A stretch of 64,000 nt of DNA from Nymphaea colorata. Its lineage: Eukaryota; Streptophyta; Magnoliopsida; Nymphaeales; Nymphaeaceae. Below the pieces are notes generated by a model. The model did no database searches, was not told the DNA's origin, and saw nothing but the letters and a program-made list of their open reading frames with translations. Where the stretch lies: assembly GCF_008831285.2 (NCBI RefSeq), contig NC_045141.1:26773315-26837314 (forward strand), read 5' to 3'. The position numbers and the translations under genes were made by a program. Shown one piece after another: positions 33,101 to 43,558 of the stretch (position 1 is the stretch's first letter; every line of letters starts with the position of its first letter).

Positions 33101-36100
33101 TCAAACACTTTTTAAAAATCTCGCCAATTTTTTGGGTTAAATACATGAAACAATAATAACATAATGTTCTTATTCCCAAACAGCCTCAAGGGAACATAGT
33201 GAATGGGTTCAAAATTGAGAGCAAAAAGGGAACATAGTGAATGGGTTCAAAATTGAGAGCAAAAGGAACGTTAATGAATAAAATGTGTGGATTATTGAGG
33301 GAAAAACATAAAAGAAGAACAAAAACTAATGATCTTTTTGGTGTCTTTGTACTAATTAGAAGTTTTCCCACTTTTGTCTATGCAGCCAGCTCATTGGTGG
33401 ATATCAGGGACGAGTATCGGATCAATAAGACCTGGACAGGGGATCCTTGTCTACCTCTAAACTACACATGGGAAGGCCTGGTTTGCAGCAATAATACATT
33501 CTCCCCAAGGGTTATTTCATTGTATGCATGTCTACATGACTAGAATAAACTTAGTACTCCAAAAAGCCTCTCCTTATTTGAAAGATGCTCATGTGCGTCG
33601 TAACTTCTCCAGGGATTTGTCAAACAGTGGATTAAGTGGTCAGATCCCTTCAAGTTTGGCCAACTTTGCTGCCTTAGTTAACTTGTGAGTAAAGCAAATG
33701 CACCATATACATTCTAGCTAGTTTCACATATCTAACCGCAATGAAATTATTGCTTGTCCTGCTCCTAGAAATTTGTCTGGCAATAATCTAACAGGCAATA
33801 TACCCGTCTTTCTTGCTAATCTACCCCAGTTGGAGATACTGTAAGTTTTCCTTTTCTCCTCTTCCTTTGGATACAGTATTCTAGTATAGTCTGATAGTAG
33901 TTAATTCTTCCATTTTGCCATCTTTATATAAAGAGATTTGTCAGACAATGATCTTGGTGGTTGCATGCCTGATGAACTCAAGAAGAAGCTGGAAAGTGGA
34001 AGCCTTAAGTTCAGGTCATTCTCTTCACTAACTTGTTAAATGTTGGGTTCTTTTGGCATACAACCGATTGTCTAATTTACCAAATCAGCTATCTTAATGG
34101 CACCTTTTGTTAGGAAGCGCTGACGAGAGAGAGAGAGAGAGAGGAAAATATATAACAAAATTTGGGGACAAGACGTCCTCTACATACAAAAGCAATCCGC
34201 AAAAACAAAAGCAAAAAGACGAAATATACAATACAATGCACAGTGAGAAGAAATGTGTGAATATAGAAGAAGGAATGAGCGACACCATCACCTAGCCGCA
34301 GACAGACCACGACGTCTTAACCAAATGGCAAAATGGACATCCTCCTGCACTAGACGAGCCACATAATCTGATGAAGATAAGGTGTCCCTGAAGACACTGT
34401 TGTTGCGCTCCTCCCAAATGCGCCACCAAGCTGAAATGAGCCACGACCTCCAAACACGACCCCAGGAAGCAGACAGGTGGGGGGAAGGACAAAAGAGGAA
34501 CATAAGACGAATGGATGATGGGTTTGGAAGACTACTAACAAGGGAAGGCCAGGTAAAAGCTAGGACACTAAAGAAGAAATGGCAAGAGGTAAAAAGGTGG
34601 ACCCGAAACTCAGCCGCGACAAAACAAAGGGGACACTGGTTAGCCAAACTGATGTCGAGGCGCTGTAAGTGGTTAAAGGTGTTGATGTGGCCAGCAAAAA
34701 GAAGCCAGACGAAAGCAATAGCACGAGGAGAGGGATCGGGGTGGGAGTGATGCTACTGAAGGACCAAAGGAGGCTAGGTAGCAAGAAGAAAAAGTGAACT
34801 CACGGGTAGGTGAGAGAGACCAGTTAGGGGATGTGGACGAAGAGAGGTCAGCAAGGCGGAGGAAAAGCAGAAAGCATGTCTTTCCAAAAGTGAGACGGAG
34901 AGGGGTGAGAGATGGAGCAATTCCAAACGCTAGGGGAAGGCAGGTCGAATTTGAAACAAATGAATTGGGTGATGGGAAAATGCTCAGTTGCCAGACGCCA
35001 CCACCAAGAACACAGAGAAGACTCGTATGCCCGACTAAGTTTGGTAACCCCAGCACCCCCAAAAAGATGCGGAAAGACAACCACATCCCAATGCGCAAGG
35101 CGATCCGAAAGTCGATCCCCATTCCAGATAAACTTACGAATAATCTTATCAAACCTACTAAAGACAGCCACAGGAGGCCGATAGACGGCCAGAGCATGGA
35201 GGGAGACAGACGCAAGACAGTGTCTAGCAAGAGTAATACGGCCTGAGAGAGAAAGCAGTTTTCTCTGCCAACATTAAAGGCGATCAATAAGTTTCTGCTC
35301 TACTCCATTCCAAAAGGAGGGTGTAGGAAGCAACAACGTAATCTGAAGCCCCAAGTAGTCCATGGGCAGGCCAGCAGCCTTACACCCAAAGCACGCTTCA
35401 GCAAGAAAAAAAGAGAGAGAGCAAGTAGTTAATACACACAGTCAGACAAGAATTTATCCCGATACAACCATTTTAGTTGCACAAAACACCATACACTTCA
35501 AAAAGGGATCAATATTTTAGGTATCGTCAAGTTTGTAGCCATATAGATGTAATCTTCACAATCCAAAACTTATGGGGTTAGATGACAGTAGAAAAAATTC
35601 ATTGAATTTTTACCCAAGAAAAAGTTTCTGGAATGGGGTGTAAGAGTATCTTTTTCCATTCCTTCCAATTTCGGGTTGTGGGTCCATAAAATTTATCTGG
35701 TATCCTTTTTTGTTTAATGAACCTGAAAAATAATGCCAAATAGGTTTTAATCAAACACTTTAAAAGAAAAACGTTAACACTGGTGAACGAGCTGACTGAA
35801 AATGGGGCTTAGTTGAAGGCTTGAAGCTCAGCTTGTTCAATCAAAAGGCCAGATCAGGCTTGAAGGCTTGTTGCTTACCCAAAAAAAATTGCCGCAATTT
35901 CTCTACGTAGTTTTTGGGATACCCGAAAACCTCACATGAGCCTGATCACCACACTTTACTCGGATTACAGAATGAATTAAAATTACATTCAAATATGCTA
36001 CATTTACCTTCTAATATGTTTTTTATTACATTTGAGAAATTATACTTCTCAAATATTTGATCCAAGGACCATGTTACACGCAAATGAAGACAAAATAATA

Positions 36101-36782
36101 AATCCATATGCCAACATAAATAGACTAACTTGATATGTTTCTTTTTTCATGAAACTAGATTTGCAGTTTACACAGGAAGAAATTTTCTTTATAGAAAAAG
36201 GAAAGATGACAAACGGTTGTATGCAACATGACGTACCAATGACCACCTATCCCAAGTTGCATCACATATCAGTGTCGTCCAAGCAACATAATCGCTTTTG
36301 GACCTTCTCTCAACCAATTGGCGTGGAGAAAAAATTTTCATCCGTCTGCAACTCACTTTGAGGTGGTTGCTAGGAAAAACAGTTTGCCACTTTCTTTGAG
36401 ACACTTTGTCAAACATTTCGAACGCGACATCGAGGGCCCTCATCTCCCACCGAAAGGGGGAATGATAGCAGAAAGGAGGTCGCTAGAAGCTCATTTGTGA
36501 GCATGGCCTGTTTCAGATCGACCATGGCATCACAAGCATTAAGCACCAACAACAATGTACCCAAGTTAGGCAAAAGAATCTGCGCCTTGCAATACCATGG
36601 TAGGTGGTAATAGCTTCCTGGAATGAACACAATGAAACATGGTTCCTCATGACATAGTTCCATTCCACAGTTTCTGCTCTTCTTTTTGGTGGTTTGATGA
36701 GAGGTAATGGCATTCTGTGGTGAGATTTGACTCGTCTTGGGAAATGGAAGAATCATTCGGCTTAGAGCGGTGGATGGAGAAG

Positions 36783-36821
<39 letters not shown>

Positions 36822-38355
36822 TACCTGAGGAAGCAGCGATCGAACCAGATGGACGATGGCGATGCTGAAGAGAGGACGCAAGATGGGGAAAGTAGGCGGA
36901 GAAGCAGCCTCAGCGAAAAACTTGCGCCTGTGGCCAACCTTTTTTCCACCGAAATTTTTACGAATCTGCTCCGGATTCGAGAAAAAATTAGAGATCTATT
37001 TAACGATTAGATAGGACTGAATAGTGATCTAAAGCAAAAGTCTAGATTTTCTCGAGCTTACTAATTAACGTTTCCAGGATTGCTTTCGATGGGGAGTATT
37101 AAAAGGAATTGATCCATGAACAAGTTTGTTGGTTCTTAAACACGATAAGTAAGCTTCCACAGTTAAAAACTTGGGAGAAAAAATGGAACGATTAACCTGC
37201 TTTTCGAATCTAATTGCACAAAATCCAATTCTGACATTGTTAATTTCCAAAATTTGACTATTGCTTATGCTTTTCATTTTAGTGAATCAATTTATGACTT
37301 AACTTTGCCTCCTTATGGCTATATTATTCCTTTTGCCACTTTGTTTCACATCCCCTTCTTCACTACAGAAGTTCGGGAAACGAGAAGCTTCTCTCTTCGG
37401 GAGTCTGTACTCCCCATCGAAAGCAATCCTGGAAACGGCTCACCATTGGAACAACCGTTTCAGCTGCTCTACTATTTCTGCTGCTAGCCTCTTCAATCAT
37501 TTTTGTGAAGACGAAGAAAAGAAACCCACCTGGTATTTGCGTCAAATTTTGTTGATCGATTGTGCTATTGTGGTCAGCTTTCATTATTTTACAAATTCCT
37601 GTAGGTGAAAAAGCATATTCAGGCAGTAGTAAAGGATCTGTAGACAAGAATACTGGCTGCCAAGTTTTCACTTACTCGGAAGTTGTCGCTATCACCATCA
37701 ATTTTAAACAGAAAATCGGGCAAGGTGGTTTTGGCTCCGTATACCTCGGCCATTTACAAGGGCAAGACGTAGCTGTCAAAATGATTTCTCACAAATCCAA
37801 GCAAGGCTCCAAGGAGTTTTATACCGAGGTACCGGCACTGTTACATCGTCTAAATTTGTACTTGCTTTATGTGTGGCTTTTTCATTAATTGGAGTCGCAT
37901 CAAGCAGTTCCGTTTTATAGGTCGCTTTGCTCTCAAGGGTTCACCACCGAAATCTTGTACACTTTATTGGATATTGTGATGAAGATGAAAACATGATTTT
38001 ACTCTATGAGTTCCTGTCAAGTGGAAATCTTGGTCAAGCTTTGTCAGGTAAGAGTCTCAGGCACATTCATCTCTGTGATCATTTTGCTCATTTGCGGCCC
38101 ATTTCTTCTTCTCTTTTGATATATTATTCATTCACAATGCACTAAGTTTTTGAATTAGTTACAGAAATTACAAATTGTAGAAACCTTGGTTTATAATATT
38201 GGCGTTGTCTATCATATGAACCACTACTTTCTTTCCACTATGTAGTTTAGCAACATGATGGGCAAGTTATCATAGACTCACATTCTCCTTTTAGGATTTG
38301 CAGAAGTCGATTTGGATTGGAATCGAAGACTGCAAATTGCACTGGATGCTGCTCA

Positions 38356-38402
<47 letters not shown>

Positions 38403-40547
38403 ATCCATTGATTGATTGGTTTCGATTGATTTGTGAATCAGGATTGGACTACCTACACGCAGGGTGCAAGCCTGCCATAATTCATAGAGATGTAAAGAGC
38501 ACCAACATTCTCCTAAATGACAAGTTTGAAGCCAAAATAGCAGATTTTGGCCTATCAAAGTCTGGGATGCCCGACGGTTTCAGTCATGTATCAACTGTCG
38601 TTGCGGGCACCCCTGGTTATCTGGATCCAGAGTGAGTTCTACTTGTAAAGTGTATGTACAACACATTAATCTCCGAGAAGGTTGACAGAATCTTTCTTGA
38701 AAACCTTTGATTTCCCAAGTCATAGAGATATCCCAAATACATATTCTAGAAGGTCGATGAAATTAATGTTGAGGCGGTGATCTTGCAATATATGATATGA
38801 GGGTTACACTTTCTTCAGATTTTCCTTTCTTTTCTTTCGATCTCATGAAACATATTGCATCACACAACATTCTCTTCCTCACCTTTTTCCCTTCTTTTCC
38901 CACATGTTGCTTGTAGGCCAACTAGTGTTTCTCCTATACCAGGCCACATCCCAGGATAAGTGTACCATATTGATTCGCTTTCGTGTGATATCATAAAGCA
39001 GTACATCATGGTCTTTCACCTAATAGTCGAATTTATGGTTGTTGCAGATATTCCACATCCTGCTGGTTAAATGAGAAGAGTGACGTGTATAGTTTTGGAG
39101 TCGTGCTTCTAGAACTCTTCTCGGGAAAACTACATGTTATCGATGAGGCATCAAACAAAAGAATTCACATTGTTGAATGGGTATGACATTAACCAAGTAC
39201 CATAGTACATTGTTTTTTTTTTTTATTAGATTGAACAAATATTTTGCAACATTGGTTTCTTTGCAATGCATTAACATTTATAACTTATTTCCATTTCCAT
39301 AATGGTGGAACACCATATAGTGTGAAGGTTGTCATAAAAAATGCAATATGTTGTGGTGTGGATATTCCATGCTTTTTTGCAAATATCAAATGTTTGAATA
39401 TTGGCTTATGCATGGAAGTGTTCTGCTATATTAGATGCATCAATATTAGTTCATGAAAGAACAAGAGATCAATTATGTTGTTGATTTCAAAGAAGAAGAA
39501 TCACAATATGTTGATCTGGATGACAAACAATCACAATATTACATTCAATTATGTAAAACATGCTCCACCAGAGAAATTAACGATGCAAGCTTTGAAAATT
39601 AGGCCCATTTGTTACCCCAATAATTTTACTAATAGAATAATATATTAGCCAAAATCTCTTTTTTTTTCTCTGTCTTTTTCTAGTTAGTCATTAGTTACTT
39701 TTCACCATCTAGAGTGTTCATGAATGACACGGTGGGTCTTAGGTTGGCAGCTCTCTGGTCCACATATTGCTTGTTATTGTCATTAATAGCAAAATATTTA
39801 AGACTAATGTTTCCTAATGCTTTCTTTTAGTTTTGCTTTTGTGTTTATACTTTTGTTAGGCCTTGTGTGGTTTAATTGCAATCTGCCGCTTTTCTTTTGA
39901 TGCAACATTCCTTGGAATAGCCTCTATCTAGTTAAAGTATTATATTGTTATATGGTAGACCTTCGGCAGTTTGAGAATGTATTATGTATGATCATGCTGT
40001 CGTGAAATTATAGATACTCCAATTATTCATGAATGGTAGCACAAATATGACAATGACATGAAAATACGAAGTTCAGTTCCAATATTTGTTTGGTTGGACG
40101 CAATACTTTCAGACCTGTTGTTTTCTGCTTTTTGTGTGGTAACATATTGCAAATGTTCAAGTCCAATGCTTCTCTGCGTTTTGTTCGTATGCTTAAGTTA
40201 TGGAACTTTGATGGATCCATATTTTGGATTTGATTAGTCAAACATAAATCTTTTTATTCGTGCAGGTACAGCAAAATGTTTTAAGAAGGAATCATGCAAA
40301 TGTTGCAGATCCAAGACTTTGTGGGAGATATGATGTTGGTTCATTGTGGAGGGTAGTGGACTTGGCATTGCTGTGCACTAGAGATAAGGGCATCAACAGG
40401 CCAAATATGAGTTACGTAGTAACAGAACTAAAAGAAGTCATTATGTTGTGCGGACCAACGCAGGTCCAACACGAACTAGAGGAGTGCAACTATTCCCAAA
40501 GTTCTGGATCTGCTCCCATGGTGCTTCCATTTCCTACTTCACTGTAA
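30125..40547 (+). CDS. malectin-like LRR receptor kinase C (882 aa, 14 exons)
   Basis: Predicted plasma-membrane LRR-I receptor kinase. Exons: 30125-30215, 30864-31404, 32414-32886, 33386-33521, 33613-33684, 33769-33840, 33934-34014, 37369-37532, 37605-37828, 37921-38047, 38295-38357, 38442-38631, 39048-39180, 40266-40547 (2649 nt with stop). Signal peptide about 1-28. Malectin-like domain 31-370. TGDPC and LRR exons 413-488. Membrane helix about 513-535. Kinase about 570-840 with IGQGGFG, VAVK, HRD (696-698), DFG and PGYLDPE, so it is an RD kinase. An in-frame upstream ATG (30083) would add 14 residues. Intron 7 (3.35 kb) holds LINE debris. Intron 11 is 84 nt, open in frame, and starts with a TC microsatellite. 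The kinase and tail match gene A; the ectodomain matches gene B. Exon 8 has no long uninterrupted ATG-started ORF, but its frame is open and in phase. Confidence 0.9.
32896..32953. repeat. 29-bp tandem duplication in gene C intron 3
   Basis: GCTTTTCCTATGAACCCAAT with its TGTCTTCAC tail is repeated at 32896 and 32925, just inside the intron 3 donor. Gene B has a single copy at the matching place. Confidence 0.85.
33190..33264. repeat. 38-bp tandem duplication in gene C intron 3
   Basis: GGGAACATAGTGAATGGGTT and its continuation occur at 33190 and 33228. Gene B intron 3 has one diverged copy (about 18550). Confidence 0.85.
34290..35400 (-). mobile_element. LINE (L1-type) fragment, reverse transcriptase C-terminal part, decayed
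   Basis: On the minus strand, in two or more frames, there are motifs typical of the end of plant L1 ORF2. They are YLGL near 35360, GRITLARH near 35230, a [27 protein letters not shown] stretch (34980-35150), and a zinc-binding NQCPLC...HLFTSCHFF region (about 34590-34640) followed by [13 protein letters not shown] (34400). Frames change between these blocks, so it is a non-functional 5'-truncated remnant. No poly-A tail is seen at the expected end (about 34110). It lies antisense to gene C. Confidence 0.8.
36788..36818. repeat. (GA)n microsatellite in gene C intron 7
   Basis: About 15 units of GA. It produces the repetitive part of a meaningless 97-codon ORF at 36717-37010. Confidence 0.9.
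38358..38399 (+). repeat. (TC)n microsatellite starting at the 5' splice site of gene C intron 11
   Basis: Exon 11 ends CTCAAG at 38357 and the intron opens GTCTCTCTC, about 20 TC units up to 38399. The matching donors in genes B and D read GTCAGT and GTCAGC. The 84-nt intron has no stop in the reading frame. Confidence 0.9.
39181..40265 (+). other. gene C intron 13
   Basis: 1.1 kb intron with patches matching gene A intron 13, for example TAATGGTGGAACAC at 39300 and 957. The ORFs inside are chance. Confidence 0.65.
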
Positions 40548-40668
40548 AACTTAACTCGTCAACTCTCTTCCCTAGCATTTGTCACAAGGTTCGTTGGATG
40601 CATTAAACACCTTATAGGTTTTTATCTAATGTTCGATCCACTCTTGCCTGGACACTTGGGTTCATTAG

Positions 40669-40674
40669 AATAAA
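40669..40674 (+). terminator. likely polyadenylation signal of gene C
   Basis: AATAAA, 122 bases after the stop, in a flank alignable with gene A. Confidence 0.5.
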
Positions 40675-40679
40675 AACTC

Positions 40680-43120
40680 CATGTCTGTGTTTTGGATTTG
40701 ATATGTTGGCATTGGTCCTGATCGGGACTAAACCTGAAGTAATTATAGTTGTTACATGTTAGTTTACAATCGGATCTGGATTTGATAAATCGGAATGTGT
40801 TAGTAACTAGATCTGAATGTGATGTTTACATGTAAGTCTCACTACCTAAGAAAGTATATTTTTGGGACCCAGTGCAGTTCACTTAAAACCTAATGAAATA
40901 GGGCCTTAGAATGAGCAAACAAGATGTCATTGTTCTTTGCATCCTTGAACAAGTGGAAGCGGATGTCCTGCTAGCTCGAGTTTCTTTGTCTTCCACACTT
41001 GAAGATGGGATATTGCTGAATTCCAACTGGGCATGCCTACAAGTTTGTGCACTTCATGTCTGACGTTTGTATTCATTTCGATGGAACATCATCGCATGTC
41101 ACATCTCTTATCCTCCTCATTTCGCTCATTGATTATCAATTCCCATTGTCTGCTGTACTTAGTTAAAGAATGTTTCACAAACAAAGCACATTTAACTTTT
41201 GAAGTAATAATTAAATAAAACGCACTCATGTTTCTTTATTTTACATTCAGTGACTTGATCATTTACATGTAAACAAGGAAGAAGCTAAATGGAAATTCTT
41301 GATTGAACCGCTAGGTTTTTTTTAAGTCCTCAATTAAGTAACACATTTCATTTATAAGAAAAGAAAAGAATTGCAAGAGCAATTTTCCTCATTTAATTGC
41401 AGGTTTTTGCCTTGGCTGCTGTCATGATTCATTGAGAACTCCAAACATAAATATTCTTTACTATAAAAAATATTCAAATACTTACATATTAATATTCTTA
41501 ACATGCTAATCACATTATTTAATAATGGTAATTAATTAGCTTCATTAGCTTGAGAGAATAAGGTGGAAAAAAGCAAACTATATCTCTTTTAGAGTATGGG
41601 CATTACGTATGTATTGTAGTTATACCTTTCTATTCGATTTCTTAATGGCAAATAAAGCTTTCTTTGGCTTAACTAGCCATCTTTTCCTGGCACTTTTATC
41701 GGTGTGAATGTTTATATCCAACTTCAACATGACATCCCACACTCCTGCCCTTAGAAGTACAATTGCATATGGGATTTCCATATCCATTACTACTATACTG
41801 ATTTTTTTTTTAAATTGTTTTATATAATAGATAATGTTGTTATTTTGCACAATTAAAATATTAAAACACGTAGGAAAGAGTGGGTATGTTAACAATTTAT
41901 AACAAGTGTAGTGAGGCAAACAAGCTGAGAACCAATTGTATGCAATTGGTACTTATTCCTCATCACTTGAGCGCACTCAAGTCGGTGAGTTGGAGACAGA
42001 GTGCCACCACTTTGACATGTAATTGACATTGGCAGCAAAAGTGGAATGCATGGCAATGAAGAATGTGCCAATAACGATAAAAATGACTTTGTCAACTGCT
42101 TAGTCCTTACAATTTCAGTGTCCCGTTCTTTTGGGGCACCATTTACCAAGGCTATGGATGAATACAAAACGTAAAGCAAACGAAAAAAAGTGTTGAACTA
42201 CTGTGCTCTCTTGCTAATATGCTGTTTCGTTTAGAGGCGTGAAAGACAACAAGGGTGATGGGACCCTGAAAAAGAGTAAGGCTGCAGGGAGCATATAAGT
42301 TAGTTACCATCGACCGCCGTTGTATGTAAAGAGACACCGGGCTCCGCACAATCTCGGGAGAAGATGAACACTCTGTGCAGCAGGGTTGATGGCCCCAGGT
42401 TAGTAAAAAGAGAAAGACTAATCTAAGACAAGAAACCCATGGAGGACATCCTCCTTCCCAAAATTTAAAGCCCCCAACTCGTAAGGAAATAAATGTTTTC
42501 ATCCTTCCTCCTCCAATTATTTTATCCATCTTTTAGTCTTCATGTCCTTTTCAGTGATTTCCATTCCAAGGCAGCCAGAGTAGTTACGTAGAACGCGGAT
42601 AGCTGAATCGAGAGGATAGCTCTATATTCACGTTCAACAATCAACAAAGGATGGCTTTCAAACTTGACCATCTACTAGCTAGAACAGCAGTTATTACCGA
42701 TAATACATTATTCATCCTTTTTTTTTAAAAGGAGGCGGCCATCTGGACCAGCGTTCGCCACGTACTTGGAATTGGTGACAACTTTGAATAATTCCATAGG
42801 AAATTTATGAAGCACAGATCAGTAAATTTTAACTTTCCCTCAAAACGCAAATGATATGGCTTTCAATCTCTGCGTTAAATCCCATTAATTCCCTTAAAAA
42901 TCCCATTAACTTGTGACAGAAGAGGTTGAGCCCGACGGCGTTCTACGCACCTTCTCAACAACCTTCATTTCGTTTTGGTGGCAAAAGTCTAAAAAGTGCT
43001 TTATCTGTCCAAGAATAACACCCTTATCCACCACGTAACGGGTGTTGTTGCCGATTGCACAAAATCCGAGTGAAGCGCGAACAAGGGATGGCCCTTGTAA
43101 TTTAACCAAAACCAGCGTGT
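40680..43120. other. spacer between genes C and D
   Basis: Apart from the gene relic at 42235-42490, I see only AT-rich sequence and unrecognised short ORFs. Confidence 0.55.
42235..42490 (+). pseudogene. relic promoter and first exon of a lost receptor kinase copy
   Basis: Positions 42235-42400 align with the promoter, leader and exon 1 start of gene C (30007-30160) and more loosely gene B. Shared words are AGGCGTGAAAGA, GGGACCCTG.AAAAGAGTAAGG, GGGAGCATATA, CGTTGTATGT and GAAGATGA.CACTCTG. After about ten codons the signal-peptide frame is lost. The next block (42418-42485) matches gene B intron 1 at 15206-15275. The rest of the gene is absent, so this is a deletion-derived 5' remnant of a B/C-type copy between C and D. 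Confidence 0.75.
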
Positions 43121-43123
43121 CTA

Positions 43124-43131
43124 TGACGTCA
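43124..43131. promoter_or_regulatory. TGACGTCA palindrome upstream of gene D
   Basis: A perfect TGACGTCA, the TGA/bZIP binding core, about 430 bases before the gene D ATG. Placement fits a promoter element but function is inferred. Confidence 0.4.
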
Positions 43132-43297
43132 TGTTTAGGTGACAAGAAAGAGAGCGGGAGACGTCGTCTTTCTAGACGTTTAACAGAAGAAGCAAGCAGT
43201 ATTTAAAAAAAAAAAAAAAAGAACGCCCCAAGAAAGAGAGACAAAAAGGGAAAAAAAAAAAGGTTGCGCAGCTTCTTCTTCTGCGACTTGGTCATCC

Positions 43298-43558
43298 ATG
43301 GCGTGCTTTCGCAGCAAATTACCGAGTCAATGTCATCTGTTTAAGGATCAACTCGGTTTCTTTTCATTCGGTGACGGCCTCTCGTTCGCTTCCTTGCCCG
43401 AAATCCCGAACTCGTCCCTTTCATCTAAGGACGTCCTGGAGGCCAATTTTCAAATCCTACATCCTCATTTACTTGTTTTCAATTTCCTCTTCCGCTCTTC
43501 CTTTTTTCCCCGTCACTTGCCTGGAATCGGTGATCTACGTCCTGTGGTCCGGCAATGA
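43298..43558 (+). other. possible upstream ORF overlapping the gene D start
   Basis: An 86-codon frame from ATG 43298 whose TGA (43556-43558) overlaps the gene D start codon as ATGA. It matters only if the transcript starts before 43298, which the sequence alone does not settle. A poly-A/T-rich stretch at 43199-43217 and 43252-43261 precedes it. Confidence 0.3.

Larger units (their letters stand above)
34015..37368 (+). other. gene C intron 7, expanded
   Basis: 3.35 kb, against 0.6 kb in gene B and 1.3 kb in gene D. It holds a GA microsatellite (34124-34143), an antisense LINE fragment (about 34290-35400), a second GA microsatellite (36788-36818), and a stretch at 36190-36760 with two minus-strand ORFs I do not recognise. 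The donor is the weak TTCAG/gtcatt and the acceptor CACTACAG. Confidence 0.7.

Noticed and set aside
34794-35246. 150-codon + strand ORF in gene C intron 7
   Set aside because: It is the antisense shadow of the LINE fragment; the recognisable protein motifs are on the minus strand.
38247-38558. 103-codon minus ORF with an Arg-Glu repeat
   Set aside because: Shadow of gene C exons 11-12 and the TC microsatellite.
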